The position numbers and the translations under genes are program-made. Positions 33,932 through 46,559 of a stretch of DNA of 64,000 bases are shown piece by piece (position 1 is the first letter of the stretch; the number at the start of each line of letters is the position of its first letter). The DNA comes from Typha latifolia (lineage: Eukaryota; Streptophyta; Magnoliopsida; Poales; Typhaceae). The stretch is taken from positions 5,270,001-5,334,000 of the forward strand of contig CM034111.1 of NCBI GenBank assembly GCA_019914945.1, written 5' to 3'. Under the pieces are notes generated by a model that worked only from the letters and a program-made list of their open reading frames with translations, was not told the DNA's origin and did not search any database.

Positions 33932-34590
33932 TGTGATTCAAACTTGATTGGATCACCACAAAGGACATTGGGCTTGCTAAGTCAAGCCCATTTATCTTGA
34001 TTAAGTCACGGCTATTTTAACTTGATTAAGTCACGGCTATTTTAAATTACTTGCTATTTTGATAGAATCCTACTTAATTAAATTATCTATTTGGCTCAAT
34101 CACTTATTGCAATACGAGTCTTAGTTCAACTCCAAATCAAGTTAGTCTCTACATATATATATATGTAGAGAGCAACCTATTTATGATTATCAAAATATGA
34201 AGTTTATTTTCCAAATCCTCTCTCTCCCCCCCCCCCACCCCCCACACCCCTTGCCCCGCCCCGCCCCCACACCCCTTGCCCCCCCCCCGCCCCTCGGCTC
34301 CAACCCTAGTCGTCGAGCACCCAAGGCCAACCGCCCTACTACCTCTGCTGATTCCCTTGGATTATAGGGCTGGCCTTTTATCTCCCTTCTTCCCTTCCCT
34401 TCTGATCCCATCCTTTAATCTATCTACTCACCATGCCCCAACCACCATTAACCCTTAACCACACTAAGCCAACTGCACCAAGCCATCTCTTATTTCACCA
34501 TCACTAATAGCAGCCCTACTACCCTTAAACTGCAGCAAGACATCATTAAGGGGCACTTCCACCCCCTCATGGACAACCAAAACTTGCTTA
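33932..34590 (+). mobile_element. LTR-like fragment, family E
   Basis: It opens TGTGATTCAAACTTG, contains a tandem 'TTGATTAAGTCACGGCTATT' pair (34005-34055), a TATA-like 'CATATATATATATG' at 34152-34165 and a C-rich leader (34211-34300). The end is followed by Gag-start-like residues near 34520-34590. The boundaries are uncertain. Confidence 0.45.
34211..34300 (+). repeat. C-rich low-complexity tract
   Basis: Runs of 5-12 C broken by ACACCCC and GCCCCG words. The single frames across it are not genes. Confidence 0.85.
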
Positions 34591-34599
34591 GATGATGGC

Positions 34600-35105
34600 C
34601 ATGATGCAAGCATTACTGACACGGATGCCACGTACCTGTTTATTTTTCTATTTTGCATATACTTCATATGTCTATATAACAAAATACTTCGTTTCTAAAC
34701 CTTGTGGCTGCCAAGCAACAACTGCTTGTGAAACATTAACACTTATCAGACAGTCAAACCATGCTTTCTTAAAGAAATCTGCTATACTATGTTTGCTGAC
34801 AAACCATGATGGATGCAGTGTTAGAGTGTATAATGCTTGCACCATCATAGTAGATAGAATTTTTTTTTTTTCTGATTTCATAATTAAAGTACCAATAGTT
34901 GTACAGATTAAGTAGAACAAGGGATCCCAAATTCTAACTCACAATGGAAATAAACACATTTTAGATGAAAAATGAACTTTTGCCTCTCTCCATGCAATCT
35001 CAGCCCTTGTGGTCCCATCCTTATGGTTTGACCACATCCAAAGCATCAGAATGACCCATCATAAAGCATATATCCGCATCATGCTCGCATCCAAGTAACA
35101 AAGAG
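34600..35105. other. 3' flank of the BUD23/RID2 gene
   Basis: No gene is seen. Part of it is probably the 3' untranslated region; a minus-strand AATAAA lies at 34639-34644. A T-run occurs at 34860-34871. Confidence 0.4.
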
Positions 35106-38100
35106 CTAGAAGTGTGCTTTTCGTTTCCGTGCTGTGTATTTTGTGTCCGGAGGTACAGCATTCCCTTTTCTTCTCATCTGCTCTTTCTTCTTCAATACCC
35201 ATTCCCTTCCTTTTCCCTTCTTATTTACTTTAAACTTCTTCCTTGGCCGATTTCGCTCATACATGCCAACCTGCATTTGAAAATTAATCTTCATCAAAGG
35301 ATCAAGAAGATATCAATATGTACTATTTCCATAAATATAGAGTACTTTATTTTAATGTGAGGATTCTACAATGTGTAAATGTCCAATCGGAAAATAAGAG
35401 AAAGTGAATATGAGCAGCTCCAAGCAGAATCTTGAGGTCAGAGTATCAGTATCAGAGGACATTAATAGCTTTCATGCAGAGAACATCATTAGATTTTAGC
35501 AAGTTGTTAGAACTTCTATTCAAAACAGTAAAATGCCATTAGGCACATTAAAACTGAAATATGGTAGTAGTTGTCTTCTACTTTTCCAAAGGAAGAAGAA
35601 TGGAGCAGTCGACTAATATCTATTGGAAAAGATTTAAACCATACAATAGTTAACAGGGCCATAATATCAATTGTCTCATATCATAAAGATGATATACAAG
35701 TGAATAGAGAGAGTATTTAGAAACCACATATTTAAGGTCCAAGCAGTTCCCTGTTCACATTTGCTACTCTGGCTACAGGAATAATCTGCAGATAGTAGTC
35801 CAACCAACTCAATACAAACCATGTCGTATGATTTTAGCCATATGTGGTGATTGACAAATAAGCATGGGAAGGGGAAGTTGTCTTTTAACATCAAGGTACA
35901 GATAAGAGATAAATATAGAACAAACTAGAAGTATCATGCAGGAAGAGATAAAAGAAAATAACGCTTGGAGAGGGATTTGCGATGCAAATTTACCGTTTGA
36001 CCTTCATCATCGCCACTCCCATCATCATCACTGCACATCTCACCATCTTCACCTTTGCCCTTTGGAAGGCATGTTTGCATGGAAGGTGCACCACAAGTAA
36101 GAACAAGGTAAGCCTTCCTTGCTTTTGAACTAGCATCAAATAAAAATATCTGTATTATACACCTATTACAGAGAAAAAAAGTTGTTCACATGCAATACAA
36201 ATCAAGATTGGTATTCCTTGAAGGGAAATCACAAATAAAAGTAGCAAGTGACTGAAATTGTATATGTAGTAAGGTTCATTGCAAGGAAAATCAGAACTTC
36301 CAGGAATGATCATATTAAAACATGAAAAATAATTGCATATTTGCATACAAGAAATTAAAATCCTATTTAATAGACCTTTCTTGAAGTTGTTGTCAAGAGA
36401 AAAGCACCTAACATTAACTTCCCAAAATTGTAAACGGAATATGAAATCATTCAGTAAAATCACTATTTTCTGTAGGCATAATTAGATATAATCACTATCT
36501 AAATATGTTGATGCAAAATAGCATGTTAGAAGAAATAATTTATAATCACAAGTTCACAACTATGTCGCAACAAAGGAAGAATGTTGGTAGTAGTTATATA
36601 TCATTATGAAACATGTTCCACTAAAGTAAGAATGTTAGGAGAAATTTATTATCAGTATGATTTATTTGCCAATAAAGTTATGATTGCAAGAATTTAACTG
36701 TATAAAACAATCCACCATATGTTAACGAAAATATGCTGTGGAAGAGAACAAATTATAGCAAGGCATGACAATGCACCATAAAAGAACAATAACCACAATT
36801 AGTGAACCTCTAAATCGCCCCACCTGTGAGGCCAATCAATGACCACGCCACCAGCAAATCCTGCACGCATGGCATAAGTCATGATCATCTCACTTTGGTC
36901 CATATTTTCAGCATAAAGTTGCAGAACTGCTCTTGCACCCCTTGCTAAGCATCTATACAATGATCCAAAGAAGGCCCTGAAAAGTTCACACATCATAGTA
37001 GCAATAAGATGAGAAACAAAAAGATCCCAAGTCAAGTAACACAATATTAAAGAATCTGAACCACATACTTTAGTCGCATTCTTGGGTCATGTGAGGACTT
37101 GTCAGCATAACATAACCACTGGAAAATCCGAAGTCAATAAGGTGAAAAGTAATTCAGCATAGATATAGCAATCAACCAAGTCAAAAACCAATATCATGAT
37201 CATGACCACAAAAGAATACAGTTAGATCCACTTATGTCAATTTAAGAAAGGAAAGAAATACTAGGCATGAGTTGAATGACAACATGAAAAGAAGTAGGTA
37301 AAAATACTTAACTCAAAACCAACAAAACATTAAATTCTACCGCAACAATGCCATTGCATTCCAATATGAGGCAAATATCATAATCCTACAACTCTACTAA
37401 GATACAAATAGATTAGTGCTGAATATGTAATGCTCAAAAGAATCCCAACCACCCTAATTAGTTTCTTCCAAGAAGGGAGATCATAAGATCACTGACCTGT
37501 TGCAATCTTCATCCAAATTGATTTCACTATAAAGATACCATGTGTCTTTTACTAAAGCTAGTACAAAATTATCAATGGACTCTTAGTAGAAGACTAAAAC
37601 GGTGTCAGTAGAAATTGCAACTTGCAAGTAATCATGATACAGAATTTCAAATTTAAAATGTTTAGCTTTATGAATACATGTAAATATTTTAGGAGTTTGC
37701 ACAGATTAACTAACCAATAATTATAAAATCTTAAGTTGATAAAGAAAGGCAGTTTTATTCTTTTATATTCTAATACTCCCCTCACTTCGGGGCTCGAGAC
37801 ATTTTTATTCTTTTATGCTCTAACAGCAAGCTTTTAGAAAGTAGGAATTATTCTTACTATGATGCTGATTCTTCTATTTTGTCATATACAGGCACTCGTC
37901 ATTCCATATGGAATATTCAAATAATCCACTATTGTTGAGAGAGAAAAGACGAGATTTATCAACCACAGAATTTATTAAAAATCTTTAAGAATCAGCAATG
38001 TAGAATTTTATGGAAGATAAATAACGGGGAAATTCCATGAAGAAGCAAACTCTTACTCAGACAAATATTATATTTCTAGGAAAAAGCTAATATCTAGATC

Positions 38101-40671
38101 AACAAGAAAGCTTCCGTCCAGAAGATGCCTTGGAAATGAAGAAGATAATTAAGGACATTAAGACTCATAGCTATACACATGCACGATCCTGTCTCTGATT
38201 ATTATAAGACTCAGAAACTAAGAATCTGGAAAGTGCACTGATATCTATAGAAAATAGTTATTCAAGAAATAATGCATATTGAACTGTATCGGCATCAATT
38301 AGATTTGTTCTTCAGCCAAAAAGCAAGAGCATATGTAAGAAAAAGAGAAATTACATTGAAGTAGGAAACATAAATTTACACTAAGCTAAAAGTCACCAGA
38401 TGGCATTAGCAAGTCACAGGGAAAATTTACTTCTAAAGTAACTGCAAATAGAAAATAAGAACCATTGTGCATTAATAATTATTTCCACCAAATAAAAGTC
38501 AAAAAATTGGACTATTTGTAAATTAGCAGGGGGCTATTATCTTACCTGAACAGCTGAGATACTGATTGCACCATCAATAACTCCAGGTCGTAATCCTAAT
38601 CCCTGAGTTAAAATTACTATTAGAAATCAATCATCAATAGAAGATATCATAGCATTCAATAGAAGCCATGATTATCAAAAACAAAGAGAACAGATGGCAA
38701 GAAACTTTTAAGAACTATCTAAAATGAAAACAAAAGCACGGATTATCAGTACACATACATTCCAAACATCAACATTGCAGCAGGAACTCAACAACTAGGA
38801 TACCATATCTATCAAAGAGTCAATTTCTAATAGCATTCCTACCTAACAAGAGAATAAAGTAGAAGACAAGTATGCACCTTTAAGAGAACTCTTAAAGGCA
38901 TCCATATAAATCGGACTAATTTCATCACTTACTCTTTCCATTATCACCCTGCCACTGGATTTAATTGAGGAAGAAATATTGGAAGGATTACTCAGCACCC
39001 AACCAATTATTTGTAGCAGACCTACGAGAACCAGCATTACTAGGTAATGGATCAGTCTTATGACTGCAAACAGAGACAAAGTCCAAAACAACAACCAATA
39101 TGCTCCAGAATAGGAGACTGATCCAAAATGCAGGCCAGTTCAAATCTCAGCTAACACTATCTCATAGAGATATAAATTATATGATCGCAAATTACACTCC
39201 TTGTGGGAATTCTTTGTTTCTACACACTTCAAGAAGTGTATTCTCAAAACGTGTAAGATACAAAAAGTACAGAGGATTGGTTATTGAGATTATTTATATA
39301 CAAATTTCAGATAACCTGGAGTTCCAGATTGTCGTTAGTAACATAATTCATAAGCTGTTACGGATGCTCTAAATGATGTGAAATGACCGTTTTCTTCTTT
39401 GTTCTCAAACTTATAAGGTTCACACTCCTGGCATGCTAAGCATTAATGGTGCCCTAAGGAGTAGTGTATTCATTCTAACTGATATTTACTTTCTTGAGCT
39501 GTATCGTTCAATTTTAAGGAATTCAATTCTTTTAAATCAATCGGTAACAGGACATTGTTTGCCTTCGACTGATGGCGAAGAATACCACACAAAGTGGGAT
39601 GCAACTTATTGTTTTTTATTCATTCCACTGCAGTGGCTAGTGTGCTACTATACTAGAAAAAACACAGAAAATTTCCGGCTCATACCAAAGGTTCAATAAG
39701 GAATTGGGAAAATAAGATACATGTAAAGATGAAAATAAAAATTTCCTAGACAAGACTTCTTAGTTATAAATAAATCTACCCTTAGTTCATAGTTGTTAAG
39801 GTGAAGCAAAAAATGTCAGAAAACTTTAGTATCTGAAATAGCATCAATGAAAGACCACTATTCCTGTTATTCAAGTGTATCCAATTCAGAAGTCGTCCAA
39901 TAGCAGACACAGATTAAGTTGACAATATTTTATAATAGAACCACCAATCAATTCAACTAGAAGGTTCCAACCACACCCACAAAGAACAAAAGGAGAAAAA
40001 GGAAGAACTCCAAAGCAACCTACATCCTACCTGGCCCATATCAGCAAGTAAAAGATCACCCTCAGCTTCACGCTCCAATGCAACATCTAATATGATAAAT
40101 TTCATGATAAAGAAGATGAAAACATAAATATAAATCAACAACAGATTAACAAATTCATAAGAAAAATAGCAAATACCAAGCATTGATTGTGAAATATCAT
40201 AGCCAATCCAATGGTGCCCATTCTCAGACAAGGTCTCACCACTAAGTCCAGATCCACAACCTATTAATGAAGTAAAACAACGGAAACATAAAAAAATCAG
40301 CAAAGGTAGAAGAAAAAACTAGAAATACTGAAACTACAGAACGAATAAATTTAAACCCAAATTATTGGTGAAATCCAATAAAAAAAAGCTATGGACGTAT
40401 ACGTAGAATAATTAACCTATGTCGAGTAGGAGTTTTGGAACTCCATCATCTGGAAGGTCAAGAAGCTCTAATGCTCTCTCAGATATCCGTGCCTGTACTA
40501 TTCAATCAATCAAAACCAATTAGAGTACATAAATCCCACAGGTATCAAGAAGACGTAAAGAAATCGATAACTGACTTGGATTTCGATTATGCGAGATGAT
40601 GTAGTGTACTTGCGGGACTCCGCCTCATTGTAGAATATCTCCGGAGGAGCCTGGAGCTCCGGACGCGGCAT
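35106..40671 (-). CDS. RID2: 18S rRNA (guanine-N7)-methyltransferase, BUD23/RID2 type
   Basis: It methylates a guanine of 18S rRNA with S-adenosylmethionine during small-subunit assembly in the nucleus/nucleolus; the Arabidopsis orthologue is ROOT INITIATION DEFECTIVE 2. Nine exons on the minus strand: 40576-40671, 40417-40492, 40177-40260, 40031-40086, 38546-38602, 37069-37118, 36824-36976, 35994-36129, 35106-35270. All junctions are GT-AG and keep one frame of 290 residues, near the usual length. Start '[14 protein letters not shown]' is typical. The SAM-binding motif I 'LLLDIGCGSG' is at residues 53-62 and the acidic residue in 'GYDIS' is Asp79. '[10 protein letters not shown]' (95-104) and '[10 protein letters not shown]' follow. 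The C-terminal basic region typical of the family (about 237-290) has 'RNRPRKKFK' and '[16 protein letters not shown]'. Introns 4 and 5 are about 1.4 kb each. No break was found. Confidence 0.95.
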
Positions 40672-40689
40672 CGTGGCGGCTGCAAGCAG

Positions 40690-41300
40690 GAGAGGAGTAG
40701 GGTCTTTTAGGATTTTAAATTTACTTACCTAGACAAAGACAAAAATAACAAGCTAACTAAAACTCTGTTATTATTATAAGTTTGAGCCGAGCTCGAGACC
40801 GAGCCCGAGTCCGAACCTGATTGGAGGCGGCGGCTTGCGAGGAGGTTGATGGAGGAGTAGTAGGATGAAAGAGGAGGAAAAGGCGGCGGCTTGCCGAAGG
40901 AGGAGGACACGAAGGCGGCGAAGGCGGCTTGCTGAAGGAGGAGGAGGAGGTCGATGGAGTAGTAGGATGAAGGAGGAAGAGGCAGCGGCTTGCCTAAGGA
41001 GGAGGAGGCGGCGGCGGCGGCTTGTCGAACGAGAAGGGGAGGCCGGATGAGGAGGCGGACGGAGGAGCCGGAGGAGATTTGTTCGACCAAAGGAAAGGAG
41101 CTGCTTTTAATAGATATTCGGACTAGGGCGCTCAAAATAAACGAGCGGCTCGGGCTCGGCCCGGCTCGACTGAAGCTCCGGCTCGGACCGGCTAGAGCTG
41201 AGCCGAGCCCGAGCCGGATTAGAAGGCTCAAAATCAATTTTGAGCCGAGCCTGAGTTGGAGCTGTCTCGCTCAGGCTCGGCTTAAATATTATATTTATTA
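40690..41300. repeat. GC-rich repeats upstream of BUD23/RID2
   Basis: Two copies of a GA/GC-rich block (about 40843-40905 and 40949-41005) share 'GAGTAGTAGGATGAA' and 'GCGGCTTGCC'. At 40781-40815 and 41140-41280 are degenerate GAGCCGAGCCCGAG words on both strands. Frames here are translations of the repeats. The region includes the likely promoter of the methyltransferase gene. Confidence 0.65.
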
Positions 41301-42568
41301 AATTAGCCATTAAATCTGCTGAGTAGCATTAGATTTTGCCTGCTGAGTTGCATTAGATCTTTGAAATTAGCCTTAAATCTTTATTCAATAGCTACCATTA
41401 GATCTTTAAATTAGCCATTGGATCTTTATCCAATGACTATAGGTTGTCAAAATAAATAAACTGAGCTCTAAATTTAGAATTTGGAGCCCGGTTGAGTTCT
41501 AATCGGGCTCTAAAGCTAGAGCTAGCAATAGTAAGACTCCAAAACATGAAGCCCGACTCCATTTGTCATTTCAACCTTTTAAAAATACCAAAATTGTCCT
41601 ATAATTATTACATTCAATAATTTTAATTCTATTTGTATTATATATTAAATAATTTAGTTAGTTAAATTGAGTATATAATTAATTTTACTAATTATTTTTT
41701 AATAAAAATAATACCATTGGAAAATGAATCTAATATTAAATTATTTTTAAGTTAATTTAAATTTAAATTTTATTATTATTTTATAAAAATGAGTCTAATA
41801 AATTATGTGTTCTAAAATATAATTACTTAAAATTATTCCCAATGTAAATATTAAATATTAAAATTGAATATTCGGAAAAATTGCTATCTTTCAAAAAAAA
41901 AAGATAGAAAATTTGTAGAAGAAGCAATATTTATTTTTAAGTCGGAGGTTCATCGTAAGAAGGTGGATACAGTCAAGAAAGAGAAGGTGGCTACGAAACT
42001 AGAACCAGTGGCTACGGCTACGGAGATGACTTACCATAATATTAAACATCTATTATTTTTATTATGTTTGGTTAATTTATGTTTATTTTATGTAATGTAA
42101 TTTTATATTTTTATTTAATGACATATAATATTTATTTCGATGTTTATTTTGTGTAAGGTAATTTCGATGCGTTTAATTAAAAAATTAGTAATTTAAAACT
42201 AGAATATTAGTCTTATTTTAAAATCTATTCTGTTATCTTCTTATTTTTGAATCCATCTTAATGTGTTGTCACTTCATGAATTAATACACTCTCTGTAAAC
42301 TAATGATTACATCCTACAAAGAAGAAGCTAGGGCTACCTAGCTAGCTAGTTAAGCAGCTATCAATATTGCTAACACTATTTTTTAAGAATATTACTAACC
42401 CTTAAAATGAGACCTGAGAATCCGTAGAAATCTTATAAAACCTAGCTATATATATATAATTTGTACTTGCTTGATAATTTATTATTATTTATTGTTCCTT
42501 CTGAAAAACTGAAAACTTAAGTAGATGCTTGGATTAGAGAATCATCCAAAAGAAAATTAAAAACAAAT
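41301..42568. other. AT-rich region, nothing recognised
   Basis: No coding frame with codon-like structure. The words 'TAGCCATTAGATC' are repeated near 41305-41440. Confidence 0.5.
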
Positions 42569-43726
42569 TGCTTAGACACGCGTATGTATCTAAATCCTAG
42601 GTAATGATATCACTCGTTTGCTTAAATAAAAATTGAAAAAGATATTTAAAAAATGAAAGCAGAGATGAACGCCAAGATTTTAACGTGGAAAAACCTAAAT
42701 AGGAAAAAACTACGGATCCAAACTCGGATCAAAACCAATCACGAGAATAGTAGCAGTTACAAGACTAATTCACAAAACAACTCGTCGATCCCAACGACTT
42801 TGTTCCTCTCAATTTTGCTCGCTAGAACCCACGATTCACCGCTTCTCGAGATTGATATCCAACTTCAATAGCCCTCGAGATTGATCTTTCGTGTAGATAG
42901 TCCTTAAGACGAAAGATTAAGCTTTGTAGAAGAGTAGAACCTTGTTGGTTGAATAAACAATATAGCCTCAAAAAGTCTACTTCAAAATTGCTTCACTAAC
43001 TTCCCTAGAGTTAGGGCATCACAATACTTATATAAGATCTCCAAGATAGAGTCAAATTCAAGTCTTATCCGAACTCACGAAAGTCCAAAAATTGCAAACT
43101 TCGTAGGTGCGTTCGAAAGCGGCCCGAGTGTGTTCGAACGACCTAACTTGATCTCAAGTGCATTCGAACGAACCATGACTGCGTTCAAACGCGCACAAAA
43201 ATAGCACTCTCTGTCTGTGCGAACGCTTGCGCCCGCGTTCGAATGCGCTTGTGAGCGCGGTGTTACTGTCTGTGCGAATGCATGTGCTCACGTTCGAACG
43301 CGCTTGTGAACGTAGTGTTACTGTCTGTGCGAACGCGTGCGCTCGCATTTGAACGCGCTTGTGAACACGGTGTTACTATCTGTGCAAACGCATGGGCTCG
43401 CGTTTGAACGCGCTTGTGAATGTGGTGTTACTATCTTTGCGAACGCATGCGCTGCCGTTTGAACGCGCTTGTGAGCACTACTCTATTTGTGTGAACACGT
43501 GCGCTCGCGTTCGAACGCGCTTGTGAACTTTGTTCTCTGTCTGTGTGAACGCCCTATGAACGCGCTGTGAACACGGTGTGAACGCGATGTGAACTCGTAA
43601 ACTCTTCTCCATTAATCTTGCAATTCTTCAAAACGAAATACTTTCTAGACTTGTATAAATGCTCATATACATGTATAAAAACACTCGAGTATTTTGTACA
43701 CAATTGCCAACAATAAAAACCTAACA
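42569..43726 (-). mobile_element. Copia LTR with expanded tandem array, reverse orientation
   Basis: On the minus strand it begins TGTTAGGTTTTTATTG (43726) and ends near 42569 after 'ACATACGCGTGTCTAAGCA', matching the copia LTRs at 8401-13483. It is 1.16 kb because of a 55-bp repeat array. No internal region is attached, so it is likely a solo LTR; the flanks CAAAT and AATAT match at only three of five positions. Confidence 0.8.
43195..43560 (-). repeat. 55-bp tandem array with TTCGAA palindromes
   Basis: TTCGAA or TTTGAA cores at 43238, 43293, 43348, 43403 and 43458 are exactly 55 bp apart, and a sixth follows at 43510. Units have the words 'CTGTCTGTGCGAACGC' and 'CGCTTGTGAACG'. It is the same unit as at 10335-10600, independently amplified and one base longer. 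Confidence 0.88.
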
Positions 43727-44380
43727 AATATTAACTCCCTTGATATATGTGTATTATACTTCTCATGTATATTTTTCTCATTTTATATTTTTATAAATTA
43801 TTGTTAACTTTATTTTTATAATTTTATTTTTTTAGATTATTTGTACCGAAGACTCAGTTGATTTTCAATTTGGCAAGTTAGAGTCATTTTCGATTTTCTT
43901 TACACTTAAAGGCTTTTTCCATATTTTTCTTTTTCTCATACTTGAGTGTTGCTGGCGTATTGCAGAGAGCACAATTATTGACTTGAAATATAAAAGTAAT
44001 ATTTTCATTATCTTCTTTCGTTGTTGAAAAATGAAAAAGGGTTTAGCCATTGTCTTCTTCTACTCTAGGGTTTTCGCTTCATCGATCGTGTCTGTCCCCG
44101 AAATTTCGTATATGGTTCTCTCTAAAGGTATTTTTCATCACCGGTAAGAAAACAAGATCTTTCATTCCATTTTTCGATTAGTAGCATTGAGGTTATTATT
44201 TAAAAATTTTCTGTATGTATTCTGTAGTGAAGATTTTTCCAGTTTGTAACAATTTGTGAGGCAATTTCGTGGGACCACCGTTTTTTAGTGAATATGAGAA
44301 GATATGAATAATTGTGATGTAATGTTGATGTTGCTTTCTTAATTAAATTAGCAAAGTTTATTTACAAAATTCATTCTTCT
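43727..44380. other. AT-rich spacer, no gene recognised
   Basis: No long frame with support. It might include the decayed 5' part of the gene-like region at 45103. Confidence 0.4.
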
Positions 44381-44399
44381 TATTTTCGTTTCTCAATTT

Positions 44400-44870
44400 A
44401 TTGACAAAAGTTAATTAGGTTTTGCAGTTTATTGACAAAATTCATCTTTTTTGTTATTTATGTTTCGTAGTATTGACAAAATTTGTCTTTGATATTTTGG
44501 TTTCGTAGTTTATTAACAAAATTTATCCTTGCTATTAATTAAGTTTCACAGTTTATTGATAAAATTCATCATTATTATTTAGGTTTCATAGTTTATTGAT
44601 AAAATTCATCCTTATTGTTATTTAGGTTTCGCAGTTTATTGACGAAATTCATCCTTGTTGTTATTTAGATTTCGCAGTTTAATGACGAAATTCGTCCGTA
44701 TTGTTATTTAGGTTTCATAGTTTATTGACAACATACCTCCTTATTATTTCTAATTCACAATTTATTGATAATATTCATCCTTATTATTTTGGTTTCAAAG
44801 TTGTTATTTTGGTTTCATGGTTTATTGACAACATTTGTACTTATTATTTAGATTTTAATTAGCAAAATTA
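44400..44870 (+). repeat. Minisatellite of about 42 bp
   Basis: About ten copies of a unit with 'GTTTATTGACAAAATTCATC' and 'TTATTTAGGTTTC', spaced 40-43 bp with many single-base changes. Confidence 0.8.
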
Positions 44871-45102
44871 GACATATATTTTCTGTGTTGTACACTTAAA
44901 TACCTGCTGGATGTTTGAAATATTATATTCTTATGATTTTTGCATATAATTTGAATAAATATAATGATAAAGACTAAGGAGAGATTCCACTAATCGCGGT
45001 GAATTGAAAGAACTTCAATCAAGTCAAACACTTCTTTATTTGACTTTTCTAATATCGCACAAGATACACCACTCTTTTGAGAGGTAATTAATAGATAGAG
45101 GA

Positions 45103-46540
45103 ATGGATCAACATTTATTTTTGGAAAATGTAAGCTTTCAGTTGAAGGAAGTGGAAACTGCTATAATTCTTGGATTACCTTTAAATGGTGAAAAGTTAAT
45201 CTCCAAAATGAGAAATCCGAAAGGTGGAAAAGTGAATGAGGAATTGTACGACATTCCTTTTGTAAAGAGTTACTTCATTTATGGAACAGCAATAACGAGA
45301 AAACAAATGGAGATTGTGTTAGAGAAGTTGTCACCTTTGGACGATGAAGAGAGTATTATTGATTTTGTTAAAATGTACATTTTGTTAATTTTCAGTACTG
45401 TTTTATTTCAATGTAATAATTATACTTGCCCCTTAGAGCTTATCCCTTATATTGAAATCTTCCATTCCCTCCAATTTAGGAGATGATTTCAAAAGATAGA
45501 AAATAAGAAGGCAGCTAGGATTGCTGAGTGGACTGGTTCAAGTAGTTTGACATTTGTGGTGGACCTAAACGAGATGTTCAGATTTTAAAAAGTCCTTACA
45601 TGCTTCGTAGTAGATCCAACATTGTTGATCTACTTAATGATCGTTTTATGTTGGTGGAAGATGGAGAAGAGGAAGAGTATGATGGTGAACAACATAAGGA
45701 AGATGAAGAGAAAGAAGACGAAGAGAAGGAAGAAAAGAAAGGGGAAGAGGAGAAAGATGAAGAGAAGGAAGAGGAAGAGGAGAAAGATGAAGAGAAGAAA
45801 GAGGAGAAAGAGAAAGAAGAGAAAGAAGAGAAGGATGGGGAAGGAGAAAAGGAGAAAGATAAGGAAGATAATAGAGGGGAAGAGGAGATACAACAGTCTG
45901 ATCAACCTTTGGTGGACCTAGAATCTAGTGGCACTATGAGGATAGTCGATGATATGTGCAAACCGGATCAATTACTTATTGCAAACTAATTGATTCAATG
46001 GAGAACATTCTCTCCGGCAAACAAAAAATTCCTTTGGGAGAAAAATGGCAAGAAAACAAAAGTCTATTCTTAAGTGTTTGTAGTGAGATATCTGAATAAC
46101 TCAATTATATATACAGATGAGATGGGTCAACATATGACTGCGTACTTTTGCACTGCAAATATATGGTATTTTGCTTAGATAGGTGATGAAGGAAGGAAAT
46201 TGCATGAGGGACTGGAAGCTGTTCAAAGCCAATTGCTCGAAACAGGCTGATTCGTAAGTCTATTTAGTAAATATGATGTAAATTATTTTTAAATTTGTAA
46301 CTAATTCATATTGCATTCTTTTGTAGGGCTGATTATGCGATATTTGTAATGTTATATATTTAATATTTCTATGGAGGGCAAGCATTTGATTTTGAACAGA
46401 AAGACATGTGCAGACTTAAGGCTTCCACGTGCGTTATAATTGTCAAGGATAGGATTTCCAAGGTGCTGCCAGTATTAAAGGATTTAATTGAGCAAGAATC
46501 TCTGTTCATGATTCTTATTTGACCCTATTCGTCCTTGTAA
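45103..46540 (+). pseudogene. Decayed gene resembling plant mobile-domain/DUF1985 transposon proteins
   Basis: The first open part (45103-45486, 127 residues) has 'AIILGLPLNGE' at about residues 20-30 and 'SIIDFVKMYILLIFSTVLF' near 88-106, the style of the plant mobile domain or DUF1985 proteins found with MULE and Ulp1-type transposons. After a frameshift and stops, 45600-45989 encodes an acidic and lysine-rich stretch of EEK/DEK repeats (about residues 18-95). Further pieces to 46540 carry stops. The assignment is by pattern only; a decayed unknown host gene is the alternative. Confidence 0.45.
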
Positions 46541-46559
46541 TAGTGAAGTTTGTGAATTC

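Noticed and set aside
39433..39699. 88-residue frame in the fourth intron of BUD23/RID2
   Set aside because: No recognisable protein and AT-rich intron composition; the flanking exons splice cleanly around it.
40725..41301. Open frames of 170 and 103 residues upstream of BUD23/RID2
   Set aside because: They are translations of GA/GC-rich repeats with no domain pattern and overlap on both strands.
43195..43560. Regularly spaced repeats resembling a CRISPR array
   Set aside because: The 'spacers' are as similar as the repeats, the whole lies in a copia LTR and the genome is plant nuclear; it is a minisatellite.
45600..45989. A stand-alone acidic protein gene
   Set aside because: The open frame depends on a purine-rich repeat that is open in several frames, and neighbouring sequence has stops; it is kept only as part of the remnant.
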